A stretch of DNA of 64,000 nucleotides. Origin: Croceivirga sp. (GTDB taxonomy: Bacteria > Bacteroidota > Bacteroidia > Flavobacteriales > Flavobacteriaceae). Shown here piece after piece: positions 52,134 to 61,097 of the stretch (position 1 is its first letter; the number at the start of each line of letters is the position of its first letter). The notes under the pieces are model-generated. The model had not been told where the DNA came from, ran no database searches, and worked only from the letters and a program-made list of their open reading frames with translations. A program made the position numbers and the translations under genes. Location of the stretch: positions 248,001-312,000 of the forward strand of contig JANQRG010000046.1 of assembly GCA_028284665.1 (NCBI GenBank), given 5' to 3'.

Positions 52134-52168
52134 AAAAAAAAGGGCTTCAAAATGAAGCCCTTTTTTTA
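52134..52168. terminator. bidirectional terminator between the microproteins and rpoD
   Basis: Perfect 9-bp stem AGGGCTTCA / TGAAGCCCT (52141-52149 and 52153-52161), 3-nt loop, flanked by A7 on the left and T7 on the right, so it works in both directions. Confidence 0.9.
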
Positions 52169-53029
52169 TCCCAAATAGGTTTTTAATATTTTGCATTTAG
52201 AGCTATGGCGTAATTTCCGAATTGCCTTTTCACGAATTTGCCGAACACGTTCTCTGGTAAGATCGAAGGTACTGCCAATTTCTTCCAGTGTCATGGACGG
52301 CTGCTGTCCTATACCATAATACAAGCGTACAACATCTGCTTCCCGCGGTGATAGGGTATCTAAGGCTCGATTGATTTCGGTATATAAAGACTCATGCATC
52401 AACTCCTTGTCTGGCCTTGGTGATTCTCCCGCCTTCATCACATCATAAAGATTAGAATCTTCCCCTTCTTTTAGTGGGGCATCCATAGACACATGCCGTC
52501 CGGTATTTTTCATGGACTGCTTCACCTCGGTAACCGTCATATCCAACTCTCTTGCGATTTCCTCAGCCGAAGGTGGCCGCTCATGGGCCTGTTCCAGGTA
52601 GGAAAAGGTCTTTTTGATCTTATTGATAGAGCCTATTTTATTCAGCGGGAGCCGCACTACCCGTGACTGCTCAGCAAGTGCTTGCAAAATAGATTGCCGT
52701 ATCCACCAAACGGCGTACGAAATGAATTTAAAACCCCGGGTTTCGTCAAATCGCTTTGCCGCCTTTACCAAACCCACATTACCTTCATTGATCAAATCCG
52801 GAAGCGTGAGGCCTTGATTTTGGTACTGCTTCGCTACGGAAACCACAAAACGAAGATTGGCATTGGTCAATTTCTCCAGGGCAGCTTGATCTCCGCTTTT
52901 AATTCTTTGCGCCAATTCCACCTCTTCGTCTGCCGTAATCAGCTCAATTTTACTAATATCCTGTAAGTATTTGTCTAGGGACTTGGATTCGCGGTTAGTT
53001 ACCTGTTTAATGATTTTTAGTTGCCTCAT
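52166..53029 (-). CDS. rpoD: primary sigma factor RpoD/SigA (short Bacteroidota form)
   Basis: 287-aa sigma-70 factor of the housekeeping class. Region 1.2-2 starts at [24 protein letters not shown]; region 2.4 is [22 protein letters not shown]; region 3 is [14 protein letters not shown]; region 4.2 is [30 protein letters not shown]. The small size without region 1.1 is normal in this phylum, whose promoters have TAnnTTTG at -7. Single gene. Confidence 0.96.
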   Translation of the reverse strand: MRQLKIIKQVTNRESKSLDKYLQDISKIELITADEEVELAQRIKSGDQAALEKLTNANLRFVVSVAKQYQNQGLTLPDLINEGNVGLVKAAKRFDETRGFKFISYAVWWIRQSILQALAEQSRVVRLPLNKIGSINKIKKTFSYLEQAHERPPSAEEIARELDMTVTEVKQSMKNTGRHVSMDAPLKEGEDSNLYDVMKAGESPRPDKELMHESLYTEINRALDTLSPREADVVRLYYGIGQQPSMTLEEIGSTFDLTRERVRQIREKAIRKLRHSSKCKILKTYLG

Positions 53030-53180
53030 TCGTGTTTACGGTTTAATGGATATAAGACCTCATTATACATTTTTAAACCCGTAAATCCAAATGGGTATTT
53101 GTAATATTTTACAAAAAATATCAGCAGTATAAACACCGATGATTTGTTAATAGTATCTTGATATTAAGGCTTTCTTAAAT

Positions 53181-53212
53181 TTTCATAGCGGGCCAAAAAT
53201 CTACTAATTTTG
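53181..53212 (+). promoter_or_regulatory. Bacteroidota-type promoter before the helicase gene
   Basis: TAATTTTG (53205-53212) fits TAnnTTTG exactly; TTT at 53181-53183 stands 21 bp upstream in place of TTG. Transcription would start near 53219, 31 bp before the TTG start codon. Confidence 0.5.
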
Positions 53213-53249
53213 TAAGGTTTGCTAATTCGTAGCCCTAAGCTGTATTACT

Positions 53250-54761
53250 TTGGAGATTCAAAAAGAAGTTGTTAGGAAAACCCTTTATGATTATCAACAG
53301 GAAGATCTGCAGAAGATCTTCTCCACTATAGATGAGCTCCCGGAAGGAAGTAATCTGTTATATCAGCTTCCCACCGGAGGAGGAAAGACCGTGGTTTTTT
53401 CTGAAATTACCCGAAGGTATATCCAAAATACCCAAAAAAAGGTCGTTGTACTTACCCACCGGATAGAGTTGAGCCAACAAACCTCAAAAATGTTGCAAGG
53501 TTTTGGGGTGAGCAATAAGATCATCAATAGTAGCGTAAAGGAACTTACCGATCAGGACGACTACATGTGCTTTGTAGCCATGGTAGAGACCTTGAATAAC
53601 CGGCTGCAGGAAGAAAAGGTCCAAATAAACAATATTGGCCTGGTAATTATTGATGAGGCGCATTACAACTCTTTTCGAAAGCTTTTTAAATATTTTGAGG
53701 ACGCCACAATTCTCGGTGTTACGGCCACTCCTCTGAGCTCTAACATAAAATTGCCCATGAAAGATCATTACAAAAAACTGATCGTGGGCAAATCCATAAA
53801 ATCCTTGATTGAAAAGGGCTTCCTGGCTAAAGCCCGGCTCTTTAACTACGATGTTAGCTTGAAAAGCTTGAAGCTTGGAATTCACGGAGACTACACAGTG
53901 AAATCGTCCGACGAGTTTTACGGGAATCAGAATATGCTGGGAAAGTTGCTGAATGCTTATGAACAGGTGGCAAAGGGTACCAAGACCTTGATTTTTAATA
54001 ACGGGATCAACAGTTCCTTTTTTGTGTATGAGACATTTACAAAGGCCGGATATAATATTCGGCATTTAGACAATCGCAATACAGCCGCTGAGCGTAAAGA
54101 AATCTTGGAATGGTTTTCCAAAACACCAAATGCCATTCTTACTTCCGTAAGTATTTTAACCACAGGCTTTGACGAGCCCACTGTGGAATCTGTAATACTC
54201 AATCGTGCTACCCGGTCCCTTACACTATATTTTCAAATGATAGGAAGGGGATCGCGGGTACTCCCTAACAAGGACGAATTTAAGGTTGTTGATCTCGGAA
54301 ACAACATCGCCCGTTTTGGCCCCTGGGACGAGCCCATAGACTGGCAGGAGATTTTCCATTTTCCTGATTTCTACCTTGAAAACATTAAAAATGATGAGGA
54401 AATAGAACGGGAATTCGTCTATGAAATGCCGGAGGAATTACGAAAGAAGTTTAGCAAATCCAAGGAGATCCATTTTGATGTAAAGGCAGAGTATAAGAAG
54501 GTTTTTGCGGAGGGGAAAAAGTCCAAAGTGGTGTTGGAAAGAAGCATAGAACAACACGCCCAAATATGTGTGGAGAACAGCGAGGATGTTTTCGATGCCC
54601 GTATATTGGCTAAGGCCTTAAAAGAGGAAATTTCTTATCGTGTACGGCAATACTCTTACTGTATAATGAACAATACCAAGAATTATAAAGAGTGGCTGGA
54701 AGAGGACTATGAGCGGAAACTGCGTTCCAGTATTTCTAAGAAGTTTGCCGAACTCCTGTAA
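53250..54761 (+). CDS. DEAD/DEAH-box superfamily 2 helicase
   Basis: 503-aa SF2 helicase: Walker A PTGGGKT (41-47), DEAH (135-138, LVIIDEAHYNSF), motif III GVTATPL, and a helicase-C domain with TTGFDEPTVESVILNR and QMIGRGSRVLP (motif VI). The last 130 residues are helical, with no recognised domain. The layout resembles general DNA/RNA helicases of the RecG/SSL2-like group. The start is TTG at 53250; no ATG precedes the Walker motif in frame. The next gene follows 37 bp later. Confidence 0.88.
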   Translation: MEIQKEVVRKTLYDYQQEDLQKIFSTIDELPEGSNLLYQLPTGGGKTVVFSEITRRYIQNTQKKVVVLTHRIELSQQTSKMLQGFGVSNKIINSSVKELTDQDDYMCFVAMVETLNNRLQEEKVQINNIGLVIIDEAHYNSFRKLFKYFEDATILGVTATPLSSNIKLPMKDHYKKLIVGKSIKSLIEKGFLAKARLFNYDVSLKSLKLGIHGDYTVKSSDEFYGNQNMLGKLLNAYEQVAKGTKTLIFNNGINSSFFVYETFTKAGYNIRHLDNRNTAAERKEILEWFSKTPNAILTSVSILTTGFDEPTVESVILNRATRSLTLYFQMIGRGSRVLPNKDEFKVVDLGNNIARFGPWDEPIDWQEIFHFPDFYLENIKNDEEIEREFVYEMPEELRKKFSKSKEIHFDVKAEYKKVFAEGKKSKVVLERSIEQHAQICVENSEDVFDARILAKALKEEISYRVRQYSYCIMNNTKNYKEWLEEDYERKLRSSISKKFAELL

Positions 54762-54798
54762 AAATGCCTGTATATCGTATTAGGTCATCCATTTTGAT

Positions 54799-56058
54799 TT
54801 GAATCCGGAAAACCAAAAAAAAGTCCTGATAATTGGTCATCATTGGCCGGAACCTGCTACAACAGCCGCCGGAGTGCGAATGACGCAGTTACTAAGCGTT
54901 TTTCTAAAGCAGCATTATCAGGTCACTTTTGCTACTACAGCGGCCAAAACAGCACATACCGCCAATTTAAAAGCTCTCGGAATTCGGGAAGTGACAGTTC
55001 TCTTGAATGATCCCGAATTTGATCGCTTTGTGGCCCATCTAAGCCCGGATCTCGTAATCTTTGACCGCTTTATGGTGGAGGAACAATTTGGATGGCGGGT
55101 GGCGGAAGCTCATCCGCAAGCCGTTCGTATTTTAAATACCGAAGACCTCCATTCGCTTAGGGAATATCGTGAATTTTGCGTGAAACAGGGAATGGATTTT
55201 ACCCCCAGGGAATGGCTGCAACAGGACAAAACAAAACGGGAAATGGCCAGTATCTACCGTTCTGACCTTACCTTGCTCACATCATCTTTTGAAAAAAAAC
55301 TACTGCAGGAACAATTACAGCTCGCACCCGAACTGCTCCTGTATTTACCCTTTATGCTACCCATACCCAGCAAAAGGACAATTGCAGAATGGCCGTCGTT
55401 TTCAGCACGAAAGGACTTTGTGTCCTATGGTAATGGGAAACATGCTCCGAACTTAGATTCGTTTGTATATCTAAAAACCACCATTTGGCCGTTGATTAGG
55501 GAAGCCCTACCGACGGCCAAACTCCATATCTATGGGGCCTATTTTCCTAAGCAACTTCAACAACTTCACAATCCTTCGGAAGGTTTTCTGGTCCAGGGAT
55601 GGGTGGAGGATCTTGAGGGCGTTGTAAACCAGGCCAGGATTGTTCTGGCCCCGGTCCGTTTTGGAGCAGGAATAAAGGGGAAACTCACTTTCGCGATGCA
55701 ACGGGGTACTCCCAGCGTAACGACTACCACAGGAGCAGAAGGCATGCATGATGGTTTGCCATGGAGTGGGGCAATTGCCGACAGCCCCGAACAATTTGCG
55801 GAAAAAGCTGTAGCGCTCTACACCAACGAGCAAAAATGGAAAGAAATGCAGCAGTATGGCCTGGATATTCTCAAGGGGATCTATTCCAGGGAGAAATGTG
55901 CTAAAGCGTTTTTGGAAACGCTGCTATCCCTAAGTGATTCACTGGAAAATCACAGAAAACAAAACTTCATTGGCGCGCTGTTACAGCATCAGATCATGGC
56001 TGCTACTAAGTATATGGGTAAATGGATAGCCGAGAAGAATAAGAATAAAGACAATTAA
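54799..56058 (+). CDS. glycosyltransferase (GT4-like)
   Basis: 419-aa protein with a GT-B type layout: N-terminal KVLIIGHHWPEPATTAAGVRMTQLL and C-terminal LVQGWVEDLEGVVNQARIVLAPVRFGAGIKGKLTFAMQRGTPSVTTTTGAEGM, which is the donor-binding E-like region of GT4-type enzymes. It transfers an unknown sugar in the cytoplasm. The start is TTG at 54799. It ends inside the end of the convergent FMN dehydrogenase gene (4-bp overlap). Confidence 0.85.
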   Translation: MNPENQKKVLIIGHHWPEPATTAAGVRMTQLLSVFLKQHYQVTFATTAAKTAHTANLKALGIREVTVLLNDPEFDRFVAHLSPDLVIFDRFMVEEQFGWRVAEAHPQAVRILNTEDLHSLREYREFCVKQGMDFTPREWLQQDKTKREMASIYRSDLTLLTSSFEKKLLQEQLQLAPELLLYLPFMLPIPSKRTIAEWPSFSARKDFVSYGNGKHAPNLDSFVYLKTTIWPLIREALPTAKLHIYGAYFPKQLQQLHNPSEGFLVQGWVEDLEGVVNQARIVLAPVRFGAGIKGKLTFAMQRGTPSVTTTTGAEGMHDGLPWSGAIADSPEQFAEKAVALYTNEQKWKEMQQYGLDILKGIYSREKCAKAFLETLLSLSDSLENHRKQNFIGALLQHQIMAATKYMGKWIAEKNKNKDN

Positions 56059-57218
56059 CCTGAAATAACTGCTATTTCTTTTAACTCGGGAATCGTTTTG
56101 ACCCCCAATTGCACCATATTGTTCTTTAAATCATCAATTAGAATATGAGCGGCGTGATCTCCTCCATATTTCCCCAGAGCGGCGACCCCCCAAACAAAAG
56201 CCCTTCCCAGAAAGACGAAATCAGCACCCAGGGAAATGGCACGCATAACATCCAGTCCGCTTCTTACCCCGCTATCAAAAAGTACCGGTACTTTTCCATT
56301 AACGGCTTTAACAATATCCGGCAGGGCTTCAATACTGGTAATCCCTCCGTTAAACTGTCTTGCCCCGTGGTTGGAGACATAAACACCATCTAATCCTATT
56401 GCCACGGCCTGTTCGGCATCCTTTGGATGCAGTATCCCTTTGAGTACCACCGGACCTTTCCATAGCTCTTTTACTTTCTGGCAGTACTGCCAATCCAAAG
56501 TGCCCCCTAGACGATTCCCCACAAAACCACTAACAAATTTCATATCCGTATTGTTCGTATAGTGCTCCACGGATCGCAACCTGGGCAATCCCCGAAGCAG
56601 GGTATGATACGACCATACAGGATGGGTAATCCCCTGCCACAGCATTTTTGGGGTAATTTTTGGAGGGACCGATACCCCTGCTTTTCTACTGCGTTCCCGT
56701 CTGCTGGCCATGGGAACATCTGCTGTGATCACAAGGGTATGGAACCCTGCATTTTTGGCGCGCTCCAAAAGGGAATCCCGTATTTCGGCATCCTTTGGCG
56801 GATATAATTGGAACCACCCCATTTCGCCTACGGCAGGCCCTACGGTTTCCGGAGTTTCTGTAGCAACAGTGCTTAAGCAATAGGGAATTTGCATCCGTTG
56901 TGCAGTAGCAGCAAGATAGTGTTCGATACGGGGCCACATCAATCCGGTCAACCCAACGGGGGCCATCCCGATAGGTGCAGCGTAGGTTTTGCCAAATAGG
57001 GTTGTGGTAGCATCAGCATACAATTCCCCCTTGCAAAATCTTGGCAAGAAACGGATCTCCTGAAAAGCCTGAGCATTGCGATACAGCAAATGTTCATCCC
57101 CAGTGCCCGATTCCAAATACTCCCAGGCGACCTTCGGGATCCTTCTTTTGGCTTTCAATGCTAAATCATCAATCCTCGGGTAATTATTAGCAAAGTATTC
57201 TAACTTTTTTTTTAGCAT
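56055..57218 (-). CDS. FMN-dependent alpha-hydroxy-acid dehydrogenase (lactate dehydrogenase type)
   Basis: 387-aa TIM barrel of the LldD/glycolate oxidase family. Visible are the FMN loop AAPIGMAPVGLTGL, the substrate-side Arg and His in YVSNHGARQFNGG (active-site His) and the phosphate-binding VLFDSGVRSGLDVMRAISLGADFVFLGRAFVWG. It oxidises L-lactate or another 2-hydroxy acid, in the cytosol or at the membrane. Single gene on the minus strand. Confidence 0.9.
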   Translation of the reverse strand: MLKKKLEYFANNYPRIDDLALKAKRRIPKVAWEYLESGTGDEHLLYRNAQAFQEIRFLPRFCKGELYADATTTLFGKTYAAPIGMAPVGLTGLMWPRIEHYLAATAQRMQIPYCLSTVATETPETVGPAVGEMGWFQLYPPKDAEIRDSLLERAKNAGFHTLVITADVPMASRRERSRKAGVSVPPKITPKMLWQGITHPVWSYHTLLRGLPRLRSVEHYTNNTDMKFVSGFVGNRLGGTLDWQYCQKVKELWKGPVVLKGILHPKDAEQAVAIGLDGVYVSNHGARQFNGGITSIEALPDIVKAVNGKVPVLFDSGVRSGLDVMRAISLGADFVFLGRAFVWGVAALGKYGGDHAAHILIDDLKNNMVQLGVKTIPELKEIAVISG

Positions 57219-57258
57219 AAGTGTTGGTTGGTAATGCAGAGGATTCTCAATTGTATAC

Positions 57259-57645
57259 TTATGATCTCCTTACCATTGTCAAGCCAGTAAATTTAACAAA
57301 TCCGTATTTGGAATAGTAATCCAATAAAATAGGATTAGCGTTTAGGAATATTTCTTCAATGTTTTCGCCAAGTCGTAACAGTTCCTTTATTATGATTGAA
57401 CTATAACCTTTGCCTCTGAAAGCGGTATCTACTATAATATCATCCAGAATTCCACGGAAACAACCATCTGAAATAATACGGCCAAAACCGATTAATTTGC
57501 CTGAATGCCGAAGGCACACTATTAAGTCATTGTTGTTCAGCATTTTTGAGACACTTTCATGACTACGCCTGTTGGCCCATGAAGTTTGTAAAAAAAGCTC
57601 CAACAATTCTTGAGCACCGGGTTTCTTGTTTATTTCTACTTCCAT
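57259..57645 (-). CDS. GNAT-family N-acetyltransferase
   Basis: 128-aa single GNAT domain: the acetyl-CoA loop VDTAFRGKGYSSIIIKELL, preceded by IGFGRIISDGCFRGILDDIIV and followed by NPILLDYYSKYGFVKF. The substrate is unknown. 40 bp upstream of the FMN dehydrogenase gene on the same strand and possibly co-transcribed. Confidence 0.85.
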   Translation of the reverse strand: MEVEINKKPGAQELLELFLQTSWANRRSHESVSKMLNNNDLIVCLRHSGKLIGFGRIISDGCFRGILDDIIVDTAFRGKGYSSIIIKELLRLGENIEEIFLNANPILLDYYSKYGFVKFTGLTMVRRS

Positions 57646-57699
57646 CTTTTAATCTTAATTGGGCAAATATCTATGATTCAAATTACCGTTAATCCACTG

Positions 57700-57733
57700 T
57701 TGTGTTAAACTACGTGCTTCAAAACTATTTTTG
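57700..57733 (+). promoter_or_regulatory. promoter of menB
   Basis: TTG (57700-57702), 23-bp spacer, TATTTTTG (57726-57733), an exact TAnnTTTG -7 element, 38 bp before the menB start. Confidence 0.6.
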
Positions 57734-57771
57734 GCCACATCCATTCTCTTTATCTTTATCAAAAATTAAAT

Positions 57772-58614
57772 ATGACTCAACCCGACTGGCAAACGGCTAT
57801 CGATTTTGATGATATCACCTACAAAAAAAGTAATGGGGTAGCCCGTATTGCGTTTAATCGTCCGGAAGTCCGAAACGCCTTCCGCCCAAAAACCACAAGT
57901 GAATTATATAAAGCGTTCTACGATGCCCAGGAAGATACTTCCATAGGCGTGGTATTACTTTCGGGAGAAGGTCCTTCCCCAAAAGATGGTAAATGGGCCT
58001 TTTGCAGTGGTGGCGACCAAAAGGCCAGGGGGCATCAGGGATATGTTGGCGAGGATGGCTATCATCGCCTGAATATTCTTGAAGTACAACGTTTGATCCG
58101 GTTTATGCCAAAAGTGGTGATTGCCGTAGTGCCGGGTTGGGCAGTAGGAGGGGGGCATAGCCTTCATGTTGTTTGCGATATGACCTTAGCCAGTAAAGAA
58201 CATGCGATCTTTAAACAGACCGATGCTGATGTGACCAGTTTTGATGGTGGCTACGGATCGGCTTACCTGGCCAAAATGGTAGGACAAAAAAAGGCGAGAG
58301 AGATCTTCTTTTTAGGAAGAAATTATTCCGCCCAGGAAGCCCTGGAAATGGGTATGGTCAATGCTGTAATTCCCCATGCTGAATTGGAAGACACCGCCTA
58401 TCAATGGGCGCAGGAAATATTAGCAAAGTCGCCAACCTCTATTAAAATGTTGAAGTTCGCCATGAACCTTACCGATGATGGTATGGTAGGACAACAGGTT
58501 TTTGCCGGGGAAGCTACCCGGTTGGCCTATATGACGGATGAAGCAAAGGAAGGGCGAAATGCCTTTCTTGAAAAACGAAAACCGGAATTTGGGAAGAACA
58601 AGTGGATCCCTTAA
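57772..58614 (+). CDS. menB: 1,4-dihydroxy-2-naphthoyl-CoA synthase MenB
   Basis: 280-aa crotonase-fold enzyme of menaquinone synthesis that closes the second ring of DHNA-CoA from o-succinylbenzoyl-CoA. Typical MenB features: IAFNRPEVRNAFRPKTTSEL, the oxyanion-hole FCSGGDQKARG, GWAVGGGHSLHVVCDMTLAS, TDADVTSFDGGYGSAYL and the C-terminal KRKPEFGKNKWIP-like EKRKPEF. All parts intact. A terminator hairpin follows. Confidence 0.96.
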   Translation: MTQPDWQTAIDFDDITYKKSNGVARIAFNRPEVRNAFRPKTTSELYKAFYDAQEDTSIGVVLLSGEGPSPKDGKWAFCSGGDQKARGHQGYVGEDGYHRLNILEVQRLIRFMPKVVIAVVPGWAVGGGHSLHVVCDMTLASKEHAIFKQTDADVTSFDGGYGSAYLAKMVGQKKAREIFFLGRNYSAQEALEMGMVNAVIPHAELEDTAYQWAQEILAKSPTSIKMLKFAMNLTDDGMVGQQVFAGEATRLAYMTDEAKEGRNAFLEKRKPEFGKNKWIP

Positions 58615-58619
58615 AACTA

Positions 58620-58653
58620 AAAAGAGCCTTGTCTATTGATCAAGGCCCTTTTC
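58620..58653 (+). terminator. terminator of menB
   Basis: AAAAGAGCCTTG, 9-nt loop, CAAGGCCCTTTT (58620-58631 and 58641-58652): a GCCTTG/CAAGGC stem extended by A-T pairs with a terminal T run, 6 bp past the menB stop. Confidence 0.85.
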
Positions 58654-58807
58654 ACGAGAACACTATATGAAAATGAAAAAATTTACTTGTCTTATTATTA
58701 CATGGTAAATGTACTACAGGACTTGAGTGCAGTGAAATTATTGTTGTGAATTGCCTTTGTTTTGTGGTGAGGCCTAAAAAAGCTGTAATTATAACGACTT
58801 TCAAAGG

Positions 58808-60142
58808 CTATTCAATAGCCTCCGATAATGCAGCCAGAAACCCATTGATATCAAATTCCGGGTATTCTGCCAGGCCGGTTCGTACGACCACCAACTCCTT
58901 GGAAGGAATAATAAACACGTATTGGCCCTGGTAGCCATTCATGGAATAGAGGTCCTTGGGGACATCAGGGTATTTACCTCCGGCATTTAACCAGAAATGC
59001 GCGCCATAAACGTCCTCGGAGTTTTCAGTAGGTAGGCATACATAGTCCACCCATTCCGGTGCGAATACTTGTTCCCCGTTCCAATTTCCCCGATTCAGAT
59101 AAAGTTGCCCTAACCGACCCCAGTCGCGGGTACTGCCCCACCCATAGGAAGAACCCACAAAGTTGCCTTCCAGATCTGCTTCAATGAGCATGCTATGTGC
59201 GCCTATTTTATCGATGAGTTCGGCATACGGAAAGTCAAGGTACTCCTGGTGAGTCCTAAACTGTTGACGTAGTATCCCGGACAAAAGATTTGTGGTGCCG
59301 GACGAATAATTCCATATCTCCCCGGGAGCGGCGACAGCTTTTTTACTGCTTTGCCCTTTGGTCATATCACTTTCCAGGAACAACATTTTAGTGACGTCAG
59401 AGATCTTATCATAGCTTTCATCCCATTCCAGACCACTCTGCATTCGCAAAAGGTGATTAAGCGTAATTGATTTGCGATCATCTTCGTTCCATTCCGGGAT
59501 AGGAGCCGGCCAGTTAACTTCAATCTTGCCCATATGTTCCAAGACGCCATAGCAGGTAGCGAGTACGCTTTTGGTCATGGACCAGCCCAGAACAGGAGTG
59601 TTCTGATCAAAACCGTCCGCATAATTTTCATGCAGCAAATGCCCCTTGTAGAGCACTAGTAAGGTTCTTGTTTTTTGAATTTCAGGACGATCGAAGGGTA
59701 AGGCCACCGCCTTACGCATGGCATCATAGTCGATTTCAGGGAAAAGAGTATCTTTTGCAGGTAAATGTCCCATGGGGTAGGGAAAGGAATCAAAGCGGAC
59801 CTGCCTATTGGGTTGGAGATACTCCTTGTCCGCAGTGTAATCTCCATTGACCAGCACCGCTCCCAAGCCTTCGCGATTAATGGTCTTTCGTTCCAACAAG
59901 CCGTAGACATTGGAAACCGCCAGGTCTTCTCCATTATCAAACTTGGTGGTAGCGAGATTCACTAAAGGAATATTCAGATCATTGGCAACGATATCCGGAG
60001 GGTTTCTTTTTCCTATTAAAACACTAGAAGCCATGTATTTGGAGGCGTATCCCGATATGATATTCAATTTGGGATAGTTTTCTAAAGCCGTTATTGCGAT
60101 GATTATTAGCAATAACAATAAGATTCTCTTTAACCATTTCAT
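58808..60142 (-). CDS. membrane-anchored serine hydrolase, beta-lactamase family
   Basis: 444-aa protein with an N-terminal membrane anchor (about 6-20) and a class C beta-lactamase/DD-peptidase fold: S188-M-T-K191 (SxxK), Y-x-N-like WNYSSGTTN and a third-box HFWLNAG near the end. Such proteins are usually esterases or peptidases; true antibiotic hydrolysis is unlikely from the family alone. Divergent from pirin. Confidence 0.85.
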   Translation of the reverse strand: MKWLKRILLLLLIIIAITALENYPKLNIISGYASKYMASSVLIGKRNPPDIVANDLNIPLVNLATTKFDNGEDLAVSNVYGLLERKTINREGLGAVLVNGDYTADKEYLQPNRQVRFDSFPYPMGHLPAKDTLFPEIDYDAMRKAVALPFDRPEIQKTRTLLVLYKGHLLHENYADGFDQNTPVLGWSMTKSVLATCYGVLEHMGKIEVNWPAPIPEWNEDDRKSITLNHLLRMQSGLEWDESYDKISDVTKMLFLESDMTKGQSSKKAVAAPGEIWNYSSGTTNLLSGILRQQFRTHQEYLDFPYAELIDKIGAHSMLIEADLEGNFVGSSYGWGSTRDWGRLGQLYLNRGNWNGEQVFAPEWVDYVCLPTENSEDVYGAHFWLNAGGKYPDVPKDLYSMNGYQGQYVFIIPSKELVVVRTGLAEYPEFDINGFLAALSEAIE

Positions 60143-60198
60143 AGGTGGGAAATAACTATTGTTGTAACTTTCTTTGGATAAATATAACCATTTGAACT

Positions 60199-61068
60199 AT
60201 GTCAAACACTGGGTTGGTCATTGAAGAACGCAGTAGGGATATCGGTGATTTCTTAGTTGGTCGTTTGATTCCTTTTCGAAAAAAAAGAATGATAGGCCCT
60301 TTTATTTTTATTGATCACATGGGGCCTACGGTATTAGGCCCAAAGAAATATATGGATGTGGATCAACACCCCCATATTGGGCTTTCAACATTAACCTATA
60401 TGCTGGAAGGCGAAATTATGCATGAAGATAGCTTGGGTACCCGGCAGTTGATCCAGCCAGGAGCGGTTAATTGGATGACGGCCGGAAGAGGCGTTTCCCA
60501 TACCGAACGAACACCGGAGCATCTCAGGAATGGAAAACAATTTACAGCCCACGGCTATCAGATTTGGGTAGCATTGCCAAAAGCGTTGGAGGATATGGCC
60601 CCGGCTTTTCACCATATCCCTGCCGAACAACTACCAAGGTGGGAAGAAGATAGCGCATCCTTTACCCTTGTCGCCGGAACCGGATACGGAAAAGTGTCGC
60701 CCTTGCCGGTGTATTCTGAATTATTCATGGTGGAGATCAAAAACAAGGAATTGTTTTCGCTCAATGTGCAAGGAAAATTACAAGGTGAGATCGGGGTCTG
60801 TATTGTTGAAGGAGCCATCCAGGCTTGTGGCGAAACCATAGGTAAAGGCAATATTTTGGTTTCCAAAGTGGAAGATACCTGTGATCTAATATTGCTTCCC
60901 AACACACATGTCTTGTTATTCGGAGGGGAACCTTTCCCTGAGGAACGCCATATCTTTTGGAATTTTGTAGCTTCTTCCAAAGAAAAAATTGAAATTGCGA
61001 AACAAAACTGGCAGCAAAAGACATTTCCCATGATGGCTCATGACACCACCTATGTCCCACTTCCATAA
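60199..61068 (+). CDS. pirin family protein
   Basis: 289-aa bicupin. The N-terminal cupin carries the metal ligands in HPHIGLSTLTYMLEGEIMHEDS (two His, one Glu) and the typical GRGVSHTE. The C-terminal cupin is degenerate, as usual in pirins. Function varies: some are quercetin dioxygenases, others bind regulators. Start ATG 60199; followed by the haem/FG-GAP gene 29 bp later. Confidence 0.92.
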   Translation: MSNTGLVIEERSRDIGDFLVGRLIPFRKKRMIGPFIFIDHMGPTVLGPKKYMDVDQHPHIGLSTLTYMLEGEIMHEDSLGTRQLIQPGAVNWMTAGRGVSHTERTPEHLRNGKQFTAHGYQIWVALPKALEDMAPAFHHIPAEQLPRWEEDSASFTLVAGTGYGKVSPLPVYSELFMVEIKNKELFSLNVQGKLQGEIGVCIVEGAIQACGETIGKGNILVSKVEDTCDLILLPNTHVLLFGGEPFPEERHIFWNFVASSKEKIEIAKQNWQQKTFPMMAHDTTYVPLP

Positions 61069-61097
61069 TTCAATTCATCCTAATTTTTGATCGCTTC

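Noticed and set aside
53250-56058. Helicase plus glycosyltransferase as a phage-defence module
   Set aside because: The helicase has no nuclease, methylase or sensor neighbours and the glycosyltransferase is not of a defence type; the 37-bp gap is the only link.
58808-60142. Antibiotic-resistance beta-lactamase
   Set aside because: The SxxK fold is shared by many esterases and peptidases. The sequence lacks the features of known class C enzymes beyond the fold.
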